From NCBI GenBank assembly GCA_005773755.1, contig SXHE01000856.1, positions 1-6,550 of the forward strand: 6,550 bases of DNA. The letters run 5' to 3'. Below are positions 6,539 to 6,550 of this stretch, one piece after another. Source of the stretch: Planctomycetia bacterium. GTDB taxonomy: Bacteria; Planctomycetota; Planctomycetia; Gemmatales; Gemmataceae. How positions within the stretch are numbered: the stretch's first letter is position 1; every line of letters starts with the position of its first letter. A program made the translations under genes and the position numbers. A model generated the notes under the pieces. The model was not told the DNA's origin, made no database searches, and was given only the letters and a program-made list of their open reading frames with translations.

Positions 6539-6550
6539 AGCGCCACTATC

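Overview
The window is a stretch of high-GC bacterial chromosome that most resembles a planctomycete, probably of the Gemmata group. This is inferred from the protein families, not from a marker gene. Supporting points are a DUF4912 protein with a Rho-N-like head and a histone-H1-like Lys/Pro/Ala segment, a DoxX-type membrane protein enlarged by a long helical insert, a long Tat-dependent Gfo/Idh/MocA oxidoreductase of the kind planctomycetes carry in many copies, and palindromic C/G-run repeats placed in and between genes.

Layout: positions 1-542 contain no convincing gene. They hold a good sigma70-type promoter (219-248) and a roughly 290-nt leader with several short hairpins. Four genes follow, all on the + strand: a DUF4912 protein (543-1916), an ApbE-type FAD:protein FMN transferase (1996-3075), a DoxX-family membrane protein (3072-4580, overlapping apbE by the four bases ATGA), and a Tat-targeted Gfo/Idh/MocA oxidoreductase (4650-6461). 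Gaps are 79 bp between the first and second genes and 69 bp between the third and fourth. The window closes with degenerate 14-bp tandem repeats built on the palindrome CCGGCCGG.

How they may work together: only apbE and the DoxX gene are tightly linked, by overlapping stop and start codons. One attaches FMN covalently to redox proteins and the other belongs to a family that includes the small subunit of thiosulfate:quinone oxidoreductase, so a shared role in envelope redox chemistry is possible but unproven. The DUF4912 protein looks like a nucleic-acid-associated protein, and the oxidoreductase looks like an exported sugar or cyclitol dehydrogenase; neither has an obvious link to the other two beyond position.

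The most unusual local feature is a 98-bp nested inverted repeat (2935-3032) lying inside the 3' end of apbE. It is read through in frame and adds about 33 low-complexity residues to the protein. I do not see a defence system, CRISPR array, transposase, or RNA gene, and I do not think the window holds a clearly new multi-gene system. The best leads are the coding repeat, the helical insert in the DoxX protein, and the structured leader.
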